Below, piece by piece: positions 16,841-24,908 of a DNA stretch of 64,000 nt (its first letter is position 1; each line of letters opens with the position of its first letter). The position numbers were made by a program, and so were the translations under genes. Source of the stretch: Pseudomonas cichorii (GTDB lineage: Bacteria > Pseudomonadota > Gammaproteobacteria > Pseudomonadales > Pseudomonadaceae); assembly GCF_015471405.1 (NCBI RefSeq), contig NZ_BLVZ01000022.1:1-64000 (forward strand), in the 5' to 3' direction. The notes below the pieces were generated by a model, which had not been told where the DNA came from, searched no databases, and saw only the letters and a list, made by a program, of their open reading frames with translations.

Positions 16841-18139
16841 ATGATTGACGAACGTAGAATGCTTCTTAAATGGCTAGCAACGGGCGCCGGGCTTGCAGCG
16901 CTGGACGCGGTGGCAGGGCCTGCGATAAACGCCGCTTATGCCAAGGAGTTTAACGTTGTGGTCATCGGAGGCGGATTTGCAGGTGCCACATTTGCACGCA
17001 CACTGCGACGCCTTGATCCAAAGGTAAATATCACCTTAATCGAAGCAAACCCTGAATATCGCAGCGGACCACTGAGTGCGGAATACCTGGTCGACAAACG
17101 AGATGAGAGCACATTAACTTTTAACTACAAAAAGCTCGCCTCTGAAGGAATCAATATGGTGTATGACCGTGCGGTCAACATCGACACCGAGAAAAAACGG
17201 GTAGAAACCCGTAGCTCGAGCTATCCCTATGATCGGTGCGTTGTCGCCGCAGGTATCAGTTTCGATTTCGAGCATATCAAGGGTTATAGCCAAGAGCTCA
17301 CTGAAGCATTTCCACATGCCTGGCAAGGCGGAAAGCAGATGACGCTCTTAAAAAAGCAACTGCATGAAATGCCAGATGGCGGCACCATCCTTATGTCTGC
17401 CCCCAATACAGAGTACAGGTGCCCTCCCGGCCCCTACGAGCGAGTCAGCCTGATCGCAGAATATCTTAAGCAACACAAGCCAAATTCAAAGCTGATTTTT
17501 CTGGACTCCAAAGAGCGTTTTCCCAAACAGGCTCAATTCGAACTGGCATGGACACGGCTTTATGGTTATGGAACCGACAAGAGTTACATCCAGTGGATCG
17601 GTGCAAAACAAGGAGGCACGGTAACTGAACTGAGAGCAGATACGCGCGAGCTGATCTGCGCGGCAGGTACATTCAAAGGCGACGTGATCAATATTATTCC
17701 CCGGCAGAAGGCTGACCTCTTCACCGCCGCTAACGGGCTGACCGGTGATCACGGATGGTGCCCGGTAAATACGCAAACACTTGAATCGCTGAAGATTCCT
17801 GGCATCCATGTGATTGGTGATGCTGCTGAGGCCCCAAGCCTGCCGAAATCTGCGTTCGCAGCAACTTGCCAGGCAAGAGTCTGTGCTCTGGCGATCTATT
17901 CGATATTCAATAACCGACCGTTGATGCACCCCGAATACATGAATGTCTGCTTCAGCGTCTGCGAAACCAACTACGCAATTTCAGTGGCCGTCAACTACCG
18001 ACAAAATCCGGAAACGAACAAGATTGAAACAATTTCCTCAAACATAACACCGCTTGATGCGCCAGCAGATCAATACATCAGCGAGGTGCAATCCGCCTAC
18101 ACCATGTTCAACAATATGGTAACCGGGGCATTTGGCTGA
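16841..18139 (+). CDS. FAD-dependent flavocytochrome c sulfide dehydrogenase-like flavoprotein
   Basis: Probable periplasmic sulfide- or thiol-oxidising flavoprotein of the FccB/SoxF family, 432 residues. It has a Tat-like leader (ERRMLLKWLATGAGLAAL, residues 4-21), a Rossmann FAD motif VVVIGGGFAGATFAR at about 35-49, and the FccB hallmark TEYRCPPGPYERVSL with C194. A second cysteine pair sits at C343 and C348 in SAFAATCQARVCALAI; in known FccB two cysteines from these regions form the redox disulfide. The C-terminal region matches the FCSD flavin-binding domain in layout. Export fits the secreted cytochrome c on the other side of the gap. Its true substrate is unproven. Confidence 0.82.
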   Translation: MIDERRMLLKWLATGAGLAALDAVAGPAINAAYAKEFNVVVIGGGFAGATFARTLRRLDPKVNITLIEANPEYRSGPLSAEYLVDKRDESTLTFNYKKLASEGINMVYDRAVNIDTEKKRVETRSSSYPYDRCVVAAGISFDFEHIKGYSQELTEAFPHAWQGGKQMTLLKKQLHEMPDGGTILMSAPNTEYRCPPGPYERVSLIAEYLKQHKPNSKLIFLDSKERFPKQAQFELAWTRLYGYGTDKSYIQWIGAKQGGTVTELRADTRELICAAGTFKGDVINIIPRQKADLFTAANGLTGDHGWCPVNTQTLESLKIPGIHVIGDAAEAPSLPKSAFAATCQARVCALAIYSIFNNRPLMHPEYMNVCFSVCETNYAISVAVNYRQNPETNKIETISSNITPLDAPADQYISEVQSAYTMFNNMVTGAFG

Positions 18140-18241
18140 CACTCAACGGATCAGCCTTGAAGAGTGGAAATCTTTAAAAAATACCCTTGCCTTAAAACCG
18201 AGTTTTCTTGCGAGGATATTGAAGAATAGGGAAATCAATAC

Positions 18242-19027
18242 ATGTACAACCTGGTTGAAATCAAGAGCTTTGTCGACAGCTTAAGGGAGTCCAGAATTCC
18301 TTACACACTGGCATTAACGGGGTCAACTGCGAGAGGCGAGTTACGCAGCAACTCAAGCCCCTATGATTACAATTCAGATACAGACATACTTTGCATCCTG
18401 GCCCCCAGCGATATTGCAGCGGCATTGTCATGCAAAGAAAAATGCAGCGAGTCCACGTCGCTAATTTTAATGAGTTCGGAGGCTTTAAATCATCCATCGA
18501 ATGCCGTCCTGTCCATTGCATTTGACTCACTTATAATCAACGACCTTCATTTATCACAACCACTTTTCGACGACGTAAACGCGGCAGAATTCATAGCCTA
18601 TCAACTCCAACCGCTGGCTTACTACACCTCAAACTTACGCCATTCGACACCCGCCTTGAAAAGACGACTGTACAGCAAGGTCGCGATAACCTGTTTGAAA
18701 CTGCTTTACCTGGCGGACCATACAGATAAAAGAAGCTTCATTTATGAAAGTGAATTGAAGCAACATAACTTTACGAACGTTGACGAAGTGCTTGTCCACA
18801 GCATCATCAATAGAGAATTACCAGATGAGCCACTGCAGCGTGCAGCGGAGCACTTGGAGAAACTGGTAATACAGTGCCCACTGATAGTCAAGGCAGCCAG
18901 TGTTCTGACGTCGACGACACTCTATTTATCCGATAAGGAAACGTGCTCAGCGCACATCATCGAGGCCGTGTTTTTAGAAAACAACAAGCTGAAAAGATCA
19001 GACGCTCTATTTATAAGGGCAGCCTAA
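18242..19027 (+). CDS. nucleotidyltransferase-fold protein
   Basis: First gene of the seven-gene accessory cluster, 261 residues. The N-terminal 60 residues carry the DNA-polymerase-beta-like nucleotidyltransferase motif: TGSTARGE (G27, S28) followed by D46 and D48 in NSDTDILCI, the metal-binding acidic pair. The remainder is helical with no recognised motif. Such proteins transfer NMP groups to antibiotics, proteins, tRNA or small molecules, and the substrate here cannot be told. It ends at TAA immediately before the ATG of the next gene, so the two are coupled. AT-rich relative to core genes. Confidence 0.72.
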   Translation: MYNLVEIKSFVDSLRESRIPYTLALTGSTARGELRSNSSPYDYNSDTDILCILAPSDIAAALSCKEKCSESTSLILMSSEALNHPSNAVLSIAFDSLIINDLHLSQPLFDDVNAAEFIAYQLQPLAYYTSNLRHSTPALKRRLYSKVAITCLKLLYLADHTDKRSFIYESELKQHNFTNVDEVLVHSIINRELPDEPLQRAAEHLEKLVIQCPLIVKAASVLTSTTLYLSDKETCSAHIIEAVFLENNKLKRSDALFIRAA

Positions 19028-19549
19028 ATGTGTGAGACAATCGCCACATTGGGTCCAGTCGGAACCGATTCACACAAGCAAGCTGAACAGCTTGGAGCCC
19101 GTGTGTCATTACATGACACATTCCACGCAGCGGTTGAACATGCAAAAACTCATGGCACAAAACTTTTAGTGCCCGCAGGCTTCAGAGAAAACCGCGACGG
19201 CAAGCCATTCTCCTGGGTGGACTTCCACTTTGAAAATATTGGGACGATTGAACTTGAAAAGGTCTGGTTTGAAAAAACAATGCCAATGGTTCTACTCCAT
19301 AAATCCTATCATTCAATCGCCATTCACCCCTCGACATCATCATTGGTACCTGAGCTAGAAAGATACGAACATGTCAACTACACCAGATCGAAGGTGGAGG
19401 CCTACCAGTTATTTGCCCAAGGAAAAGCATCCGCAGTGATCGCAAGCACTTGCCTCACAAATGAAGAGTCTGACCGTGCCTGTATCAAAGCTCAATTCAA
19501 CCCCACAATGGTGTGGTGTTTATACCGAATGAGAAGCACCTCATCATAA
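19028..19549 (+). CDS. prephenate-dehydratase-like protein lacking the usual catalytic motif
   Basis: A 173-residue protein that opens TIATLGPVGTDSHKQAEQL, close to the start of prephenate dehydratases (LGPxGTxSxxAA). The second half, SKVEAYQLFAQGKASAVIAS, matches the STAxAA...AAIAS region. Where dehydratases have the catalytic Thr-Arg-Phe, this protein reads NPTMVWCLYRM, so ordinary prephenate dehydration is doubtful. There is no ACT domain. Non-aromatising prephenate decarboxylases such as BacA (bacilysin) and AerD use the same fold for different chemistry, which makes a biosynthetic role plausible but unproven. It abuts the nucleotidyltransferase and lies 84 bases before the exporter start. 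Confidence 0.62.
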   Translation: MCETIATLGPVGTDSHKQAEQLGARVSLHDTFHAAVEHAKTHGTKLLVPAGFRENRDGKPFSWVDFHFENIGTIELEKVWFEKTMPMVLLHKSYHSIAIHPSTSSLVPELERYEHVNYTRSKVEAYQLFAQGKASAVIASTCLTNEESDRACIKAQFNPTMVWCLYRMRSTSS

Positions 19550-19633
19550 AACATGTGCCCCTCCCAAAGCACAATTTTTATAAAACGCCTTTTCACCTGG
19601 GCGATACCAGTACCTGGTCAAAGGAGCCTAGTG

Positions 19634-20767
19634 ATGAATACCTTAAAAAACCACGTCATTATATTACTGTGCTTTGGCATTTCCCTCACGGAACGTTTTA
19701 CCCAAGCATCCATTCCTCTGATTGTCGATCACCTGGGGTTGAGCAGCATTGAGATGTCATTATTTCTCAGTGCAATGGCGGCATCGACTGTCTTTACAAG
19801 CGTCGTCATTGCTCCTTATGTCGATGCCTATAACAGAAGATATTTCCTGGGGCTTATGGGCTTTCTTGGCGCTGTAGCGGTCTTGTCCTTTTTCATGTTT
19901 GGCTATACCCGAGCGCTGGGATGGGGGTGTTTCCTGATGTTCTGCATCGGCGCAGCGCTTCGCATTATAAACCTTCGTCGTCTCTCAGTAATAAATAGCG
20001 AAGTTATTAAAAGCGAACTCTCGCGCGCCCATACCCGTATGCAACTTTCAATAACAGTTGCCATGGCCATTGCCCCCCTGTGCCTGACCCTTATTGCTCC
20101 CGGCAACTATCTGAGTTTCGCCATTGTCATGCTATCGATCTGCATCGTTTTTAGCGCCTGCACGTCGTCCACATCCACTTCCTTGATCTCAAAAACCTCA
20201 AAATCAGCCCCCCCCGACCGGGCCGAATCCAGAGAACTGGGTTTCGCAAACAACTTCATATTTATTGGAATGCTACTTTCCGGCTTATTCATCAGCACTC
20301 TACTTATATACTGCAAAAGCATTTCAGATCAACCAGACCGACTTTATGCGCATATCATATTGTCGCAAATGGTCGGTCTTATTATCGCCAACATACTGTT
20401 TGAACGTTTTTTTGGCGAGCGTTTCAAACGATACAGCATCCTCATTACAATCATCGCACTTTCAGAGCTTGCTTTCATCCTGGCAGAGTCGAAATTGCTT
20501 ATCGGCACACTCTCATTCCTGATCGGCTTTTCCTTTCAAATCATGTTTTTAAGATCTCACAACCAGTTTCAACGCAAGATCCCTCATGGTTTGACAGCCA
20601 GGCTCAACGGCATACGTGGTCTATATACATTTACGGGAATGACTACCGGGTATCTGCTGGGGCCTCTTCTATATAAATCCGGCGGCATAGAGCTGGTATT
20701 TCTAACATGCAGCGCCACCGCACTACTTTTTCTGCTATGCCTCAAGCACCTGAGGCCTTCCCGCTAA
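19634..20767 (+). CDS. MFS transporter
   Basis: Membrane transporter of 377 residues with about 11-12 hydrophobic segments, the size and pattern of the major facilitator superfamily. Charged loops such as DAYNRRYFLG after the second/third segment fit the conserved cytoplasmic loop position. The start is ATG at 19634, with AAGGAG eight bases upstream; the frame is open 27 codons further but those give a soluble, unrelated leader. Within this cluster the natural reading is export of, or self-protection against, the product. The amino-acid sequence alone does not give direction or substrate. Confidence 0.82.
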   Translation: MNTLKNHVIILLCFGISLTERFTQASIPLIVDHLGLSSIEMSLFLSAMAASTVFTSVVIAPYVDAYNRRYFLGLMGFLGAVAVLSFFMFGYTRALGWGCFLMFCIGAALRIINLRRLSVINSEVIKSELSRAHTRMQLSITVAMAIAPLCLTLIAPGNYLSFAIVMLSICIVFSACTSSTSTSLISKTSKSAPPDRAESRELGFANNFIFIGMLLSGLFISTLLIYCKSISDQPDRLYAHIILSQMVGLIIANILFERFFGERFKRYSILITIIALSELAFILAESKLLIGTLSFLIGFSFQIMFLRSHNQFQRKIPHGLTARLNGIRGLYTFTGMTTGYLLGPLLYKSGGIELVFLTCSATALLFLLCLKHLRPSR

Positions 20768-20847
20768 AATCATGACACAAATGATTAGCCCTCGCCCCTA
20801 AAAACATTAATTCCCGCATTGATTCAACTACAACAAGGACTCTTTAA

Positions 20848-21498
20848 ATGATAGCGCCATGGAAGTTCAAGTGTGAAAACCTACACATCCAGTTTGACGC
20901 AGCCTTTTGCCATGAACGTCTATCTCTTAAAATTTCCGACGCTCTTTCTTTTTTACCGAAGGAAGCAACGATCAGTCAAAGAACACTCTTGACGATTTCA
21001 AAAATGCACTCAACCTGTTATAGCGACAACGATTTCATCGTCAGCCATGAAGTCATTATGAAAGTGATGATTGAGCTAGACTCTGTGCTGTACTATTACC
21101 CGATACTGGCCATTGTTGATGCCCCCCACTCTATTACAAGAGGTGCCTTTCTCGGATATGCAAAACACATCGGGGAGGTTAAATTTGGTAATTCACTCAG
21201 TCATTTCCATATGGAAGGGGTCGACAATTTCATTCAATTCGATATGTCCCCCTCGGAAATCGAAGAGATATCCCTCCTCCCGCATCTGACCTATCGACAC
21301 TATCGAACCCCTGACTTTGAAGCCAAAGGGCTATCGGTGATCGACATTACAGATCACATCGCCTCACCCATTTCAAAATGCACATCCCTGGCTGTGGATT
21401 TTCCATTTCTCGAGCAGTGCGGAATTACGCCACTGAGCCCCTACAAAGTCGGGATGATTTCCGACTCCTTCACCGTGCTGGGTGCCAGCTATGTCTAA
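20848..21498 (+). CDS. acetoacetate-decarboxylase-like protein (tentative)
   Basis: A 216-residue soluble protein. Its middle, PHSITRGAFLGYAKHIGEVKF (about residues 93-113, quoted in part), resembles the acetoacetate decarboxylase superfamily motif GREx(6)GYPKK, where lysine forms the Schiff base. Here K106 is the equivalent and the usual second lysine is histidine. Length is near that of short family members (about 240). An AAGGAC site lies before ATG 20848. Its 3' end overlaps the next gene by eight bases, so it belongs to the operon. Members of this superfamily also include hydratases/aldolases. If the resemblance is false, the gene is an orphan. Confidence 0.5.
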   Translation: MIAPWKFKCENLHIQFDAAFCHERLSLKISDALSFLPKEATISQRTLLTISKMHSTCYSDNDFIVSHEVIMKVMIELDSVLYYYPILAIVDAPHSITRGAFLGYAKHIGEVKFGNSLSHFHMEGVDNFIQFDMSPSEIEEISLLPHLTYRHYRTPDFEAKGLSVIDITDHIASPISKCTSLAVDFPFLEQCGITPLSPYKVGMISDSFTVLGASYV

Positions 21499-22312
21499 AG
21501 TCCTCTTTATCGGAAAAGGAATCATCACGACATCGCTGGGCAAACATCTGGACAGCTGCGCGTGGAAGGTCAGTCATCACCACAGGGAAGAGGGGAATTT
21601 AAACACCTGCGACCTTTCACTGTATGACTACGTCGTCTCCTGCCTGCCTGATGCAGAAACTGCAAAAAAAGTATGGGACGATATTTTAATTTCAGCGGTG
21701 GCTAGCAAGGCACACAAGACCGTATTTATTGAAATATCCACACTGACATGTGAAACGATTAAAAACATAAATGCCGACTTCTGTCGTGAACACTTTACCT
21801 TTATCGAAGCCCCTTTTACGGGCAGTAAAACAGGCGCCTTAAATGGAAGCCTTATTTACTTTGCAGCCTCGGACATTGCGTCACCCGAACACGATGTCTT
21901 TCTTAAAAGCACTTCTTCAAAAATATACAACTTCCAGAATATCGGCACCCCGACACAGTTCAAATTATTTTATAACCTCTGGGGGCTCACCTCTCTTGGC
22001 CTGATGGGGCAAATGCTTCAAATCATGCGCTCTTTGCCCCAAGCGGAGTTAATATCCGAAATACTCACCTCCCATGAAGGATTCTGGATGAATACCATCG
22101 CCAGACAGAAACTTCATCAAAGCCTGTCTCAACAGTATGACGATGTTCACTGCAAACTAAAATACGCAACAAAAGATATACGATACGCCTTGGATGAATT
22201 CAGAGATTACAACCTGGACTTATCCAAACACTTACTTTCCCTACTGGAGAAAGACGGAGCCCAGCACTACAACGATCTGGATTTCACTTCAATGTGCGAG
22301 CTTTTCAGATGA
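21491..22312 (+). CDS. beta-hydroxyacid dehydrogenase-like (6PGDH/HIBADH family) NAD(P)-binding protein
   Basis: A 273-residue oxidoreductase of the 3-hydroxyisobutyrate dehydrogenase family. The N-terminal Rossmann strand reads KVLFIGKGIITTSLG, where the third glycine of GxGxxG is replaced. The substrate-binding motif EAPFTGSKTGALNGSL corresponds to DxPVSGGxxGAxxGTL. The catalytic lysine would be K158 in TQFKLFYNLWGL. YVVSCLPDAETAKKVW matches the conserved helix after the dinucleotide fold. ATG 21491 overlaps the preceding gene by eight bases, and the stop overlaps the next start (ATGA). Likely reduces or oxidises a beta-hydroxy acid intermediate; the substrate is unknown. Confidence 0.72.
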   Translation: MSKVLFIGKGIITTSLGKHLDSCAWKVSHHHREEGNLNTCDLSLYDYVVSCLPDAETAKKVWDDILISAVASKAHKTVFIEISTLTCETIKNINADFCREHFTFIEAPFTGSKTGALNGSLIYFAASDIASPEHDVFLKSTSSKIYNFQNIGTPTQFKLFYNLWGLTSLGLMGQMLQIMRSLPQAELISEILTSHEGFWMNTIARQKLHQSLSQQYDDVHCKLKYATKDIRYALDEFRDYNLDLSKHLLSLLEKDGAQHYNDLDFTSMCELFR

Positions 22313-23421
22313 ATGAATTACGTGTTATCCATCGTCAGGCGAAGCACACTTTAGCACTTGCCAAATACCCGGAAGCCCAGCCGCACTGGGTCGCCGACAT
22401 GTCTTTTGCAACACCTGAGCCTGTACTATCCGCAATAAAGGATAGAGTTGCAGAAGGGCACTTTTCCTACCCCAACACACCGGATACTTTATACGACGCC
22501 ATTCAACACTGGTGCAAAACCCGTTACCAGTGGGATATTGATCGTGAGTGGATTGTTATCGTCCCAAATACCATGTCTGGTGTAAGGACCGGCGTTAAAA
22601 GTGTCTGCGAGAAAGGCCCTCTTTTCTTTCAACGGCCTAATTACAGCAAGCTGCTGAATCTAAGCAGTGGTTTCGACGTTGAATCCAGGATCATAAATCC
22701 AGCCATGGCAGGCACGCCATTTTACGCTAACGATTTTCTTGAGATAAAACGTGCCCGACCATCAGCAGTGGTTTTATGTAACCCTACGAATCCGACCGGA
22801 ATCGTGTCCAGCCGGGAACAATTAGAAGCCATGGCTAACTGCATTCAGGATCTGGACACGGTCATCATTTCTGACGAAGCTCATGCAGATTTCATTCTCG
22901 GGGAGCGCTACCATATCCCGGCGGGCTCAGTAAAGGGCCTGGAGAATAGATCCATAACAATCTTGTCCCCCAGTAAAACGTTCAATCTGGCGGGTATATC
23001 CGTAGCCTATGCAGTGATTCCGTCGCGGTCACTTCGGGAAAAGTTTATATCGACTAAAGAGTTTTACTCTACGGGAATCAACGCATTGGGACTCGTGGCG
23101 CTAGAGCACGCTTATCTTCATTGTGCAAAATGGCTTGACAAGCTTGTCGTGCACCTGAAGGAAAACCAAGCTATACTGCGCAACGATTTGCTGCACACAT
23201 CGCTACGGTATAGCCCTTCAGATGCGACATATCTCGCGTGGATTGATGCTAGAGAAGCAGGTGACAACATTTTCGAGAAGCTTTTACACAGGGGCATTGC
23301 AGTATCGGACGGCCATGAGTTTGGGTCCCCCGGCTGGATAAGATTAAATTTCTCCTGCCCGACAGATCAACTAAAAAATGCAACCAACACAATGTTAAGT
23401 TTGTTTGGAAGTTCTAAATGA
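22309..23421 (+). CDS. PLP-dependent aminotransferase class I/II, MalY/PatB-like
   Basis: Fold-type I PLP enzyme of 370 residues. It has the MalY/PatB-type opening (PHWVADMSFATPEPVLSAI), CNPTNPTGIVSSREQL, the cofactor-binding ISDEAHADFILGERYHI, and the Schiff-base lysine K223 in SPSKTFNLAG. MalY/PatB members act as C-S beta-lyases or as aminotransferases; motif reading cannot decide between them. ATG 22309 overlaps the preceding stop (ATGA) and the gene's own stop overlaps the following ATG in the same way, so translation is coupled along the operon. Confidence 0.85.
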   Translation: MNELRVIHRQAKHTLALAKYPEAQPHWVADMSFATPEPVLSAIKDRVAEGHFSYPNTPDTLYDAIQHWCKTRYQWDIDREWIVIVPNTMSGVRTGVKSVCEKGPLFFQRPNYSKLLNLSSGFDVESRIINPAMAGTPFYANDFLEIKRARPSAVVLCNPTNPTGIVSSREQLEAMANCIQDLDTVIISDEAHADFILGERYHIPAGSVKGLENRSITILSPSKTFNLAGISVAYAVIPSRSLREKFISTKEFYSTGINALGLVALEHAYLHCAKWLDKLVVHLKENQAILRNDLLHTSLRYSPSDATYLAWIDAREAGDNIFEKLLHRGIAVSDGHEFGSPGWIRLNFSCPTDQLKNATNTMLSLFGSSK

Positions 23422-24416
23422 AAATTCTTGTTACTGGCGGCGCTGGATATATTGGCAATACCATTGCCTTTGCGTTGGCTGATGCCGGCTATCACCCGAT
23501 CATTCTCGATGAACAACCTGCTCAGGCTCATGAGACATTTACCTCTTTTGACTACTATCAAGGTGACATTGCAGACAAAACGCTGCTGACAGCCATCGTT
23601 GAAGCGCACCCTGAAATACAATTGGTTATTCACTGTGCGGCCAAGATTGATGTGTCCGAGTCGACCCTGGAACCAGAACTGTACTACACCAATAACTTCT
23701 CGAAATCCGTTGCCATGGTTAATCACTTGATTGACCTCGGTGTTAAAAAGCTGATACTCAGCGGTACAGCTTCGTTGTACAACTCAGAAGTTGCTTATAG
23801 CTTCGATGAAAATGCAACCCCCAACCCAACCAGCCCTTATGCCCGGTCCAAATACTTCCTGGAACTCGCTCTCAGTGACATTGCGAGAGCAAGAGACTTT
23901 CAGTTCGTCATCTTCAGGTATTTCAACCCGATTGGAAGCGACAAAGAACTAAGAACGGGTTTCCGGGGGAGCAACAAGAGCAGCCTTTTGAACTCGTTGA
24001 TCCAATGTGCAACCCTCAATAAGCCGTTTCAGCTCAATGGTGTCGACTGGGATACTCGTGATGGCTCGACCATTAGAGACTTCGTGGACGTACGCGACCT
24101 TGCGGACGCGCACGTTCTGGCAGCCGAAGTATTTGGCAAAGATAACTTGTCTGTTCCACTCAATACCTTTGGTCTTCCCATCATAAACCTGGGCTCGGAG
24201 CAAGGTGTCACAGTCAAAGAGTTTGTCTCTGTTTTCACAAAAGCTACGACATCCGACCTGATCGTGGAACTGGTTGGTCGTCGTTCAGGAGATATCATTG
24301 GTGGCTATGCATCCAGCAAGCTAGCGCGCGAACTGCTTGGCTGGAGCCCTTCTACCATTCTCGAAACATCTATTCTCAACTCCATCCGCTGGGAGTCTAA
24401 ACTGTCATCCGTTTAG
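23418..24416 (+). CDS. NAD-dependent epimerase/dehydratase, UDP-glucose 4-epimerase-like
   Basis: Extended short-chain dehydrogenase of 332 residues. TGGAGYIGNTIAFALADAG at 7-25 binds NAD; LSGTASLY supplies the catalytic Ser/Thr; Y141 and K145 in SPYARSKYFLEL complete the triad. YFNPIGSD and the later DFVDVRDLADAHVLA are typical of GalE-type epimerases acting on nucleotide sugars. With a nucleotidyltransferase at the other end of the same operon, a nucleotide-activated intermediate is possible, but this is inference. Last gene of the cluster; a long inverted repeat follows 18 bases after the stop. Confidence 0.85.
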   Translation: MKILVTGGAGYIGNTIAFALADAGYHPIILDEQPAQAHETFTSFDYYQGDIADKTLLTAIVEAHPEIQLVIHCAAKIDVSESTLEPELYYTNNFSKSVAMVNHLIDLGVKKLILSGTASLYNSEVAYSFDENATPNPTSPYARSKYFLELALSDIARARDFQFVIFRYFNPIGSDKELRTGFRGSNKSSLLNSLIQCATLNKPFQLNGVDWDTRDGSTIRDFVDVRDLADAHVLAAEVFGKDNLSVPLNTFGLPIINLGSEQGVTVKEFVSVFTKATTSDLIVELVGRRSGDIIGGYASSKLARELLGWSPSTILETSILNSIRWESKLSSV

Positions 24417-24434
24417 TGGCTGATCGATCTTTCT

Positions 24435-24467
24435 CATTACGAGTACTCCACAAGAGTGCTCGTAATG
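24435..24467. terminator. 14-bp-stem inverted repeat at the end of the accessory cluster
   Basis: CATTACGAGTACTC pairs with GAGTGCTCGTAATG across a CACAA loop, with a single G-T wobble. On the plus strand AAAAA follows rather than Ts; the minus strand gives TTTTT before the stem. The stem probably blocks 3' decay or terminates weakly. It also marks the change from the AT-rich cluster to GC-rich core sequence. Confidence 0.6.
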
Positions 24468-24574
24468 AAAAACCGTACAGTGATATACAATCCCATCCCT
24501 GTAGTCACCAATCCGAACGCTGGCCCGGCTGATTGATAGTTTGCGTTTGAACATCAGACCGAATGGAAAACCTC

Positions 24575-24907
24575 ATGAAGCGTCTATGTGCCGCAGCCGA
24601 TCTTCCCGAGGCAGAAAGCCGCGGGTTCGAAAGTGGTGGGCTGAAGCTGCTGGCAGTACGTCGCCAGGGTCAAGTGTTCGTCTACAGGAATCGTTGCCCC
24701 CATCGCGGCATTGCGCTGGAGTGGGAGGCGGACCGGTTTCTGGATGACAGCGCCAGCCTGATCCAGTGCGCCAGCCATGGCGCACTGTTTCTTGTCGAGA
24801 ATGGCGAATGTGTTGCGGGGCCTTGCGAAGGACAATCGCTGAGCGCCATTGCCTGCCGGGAGGACGCCGAAGGGATCTGGGTCATGCTGCCGGATGAGGA
24901 GCAATAG
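24575..24907 (+). CDS. Rieske [2Fe-2S] protein
   Basis: Small soluble ferredoxin of the Rieske type, 110 residues. The cluster ligands are complete: CPHRG (Cys and His of the first box) near residue 41 and CASHGALF (second box) near residue 66. No signal peptide or membrane anchor, so it is cytoplasmic, like NirD or dioxygenase-ferredoxin relatives. ATG 24575 has GGAA seven bases upstream; an in-frame ATG at 24563 is the alternative. Converges with sfsA. A stand-alone Rieske protein with unknown partner. Confidence 0.82.
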   Translation: MKRLCAAADLPEAESRGFESGGLKLLAVRRQGQVFVYRNRCPHRGIALEWEADRFLDDSASLIQCASHGALFLVENGECVAGPCEGQSLSAIACREDAEGIWVMLPDEEQ

Positions 24908-24908
24908 T

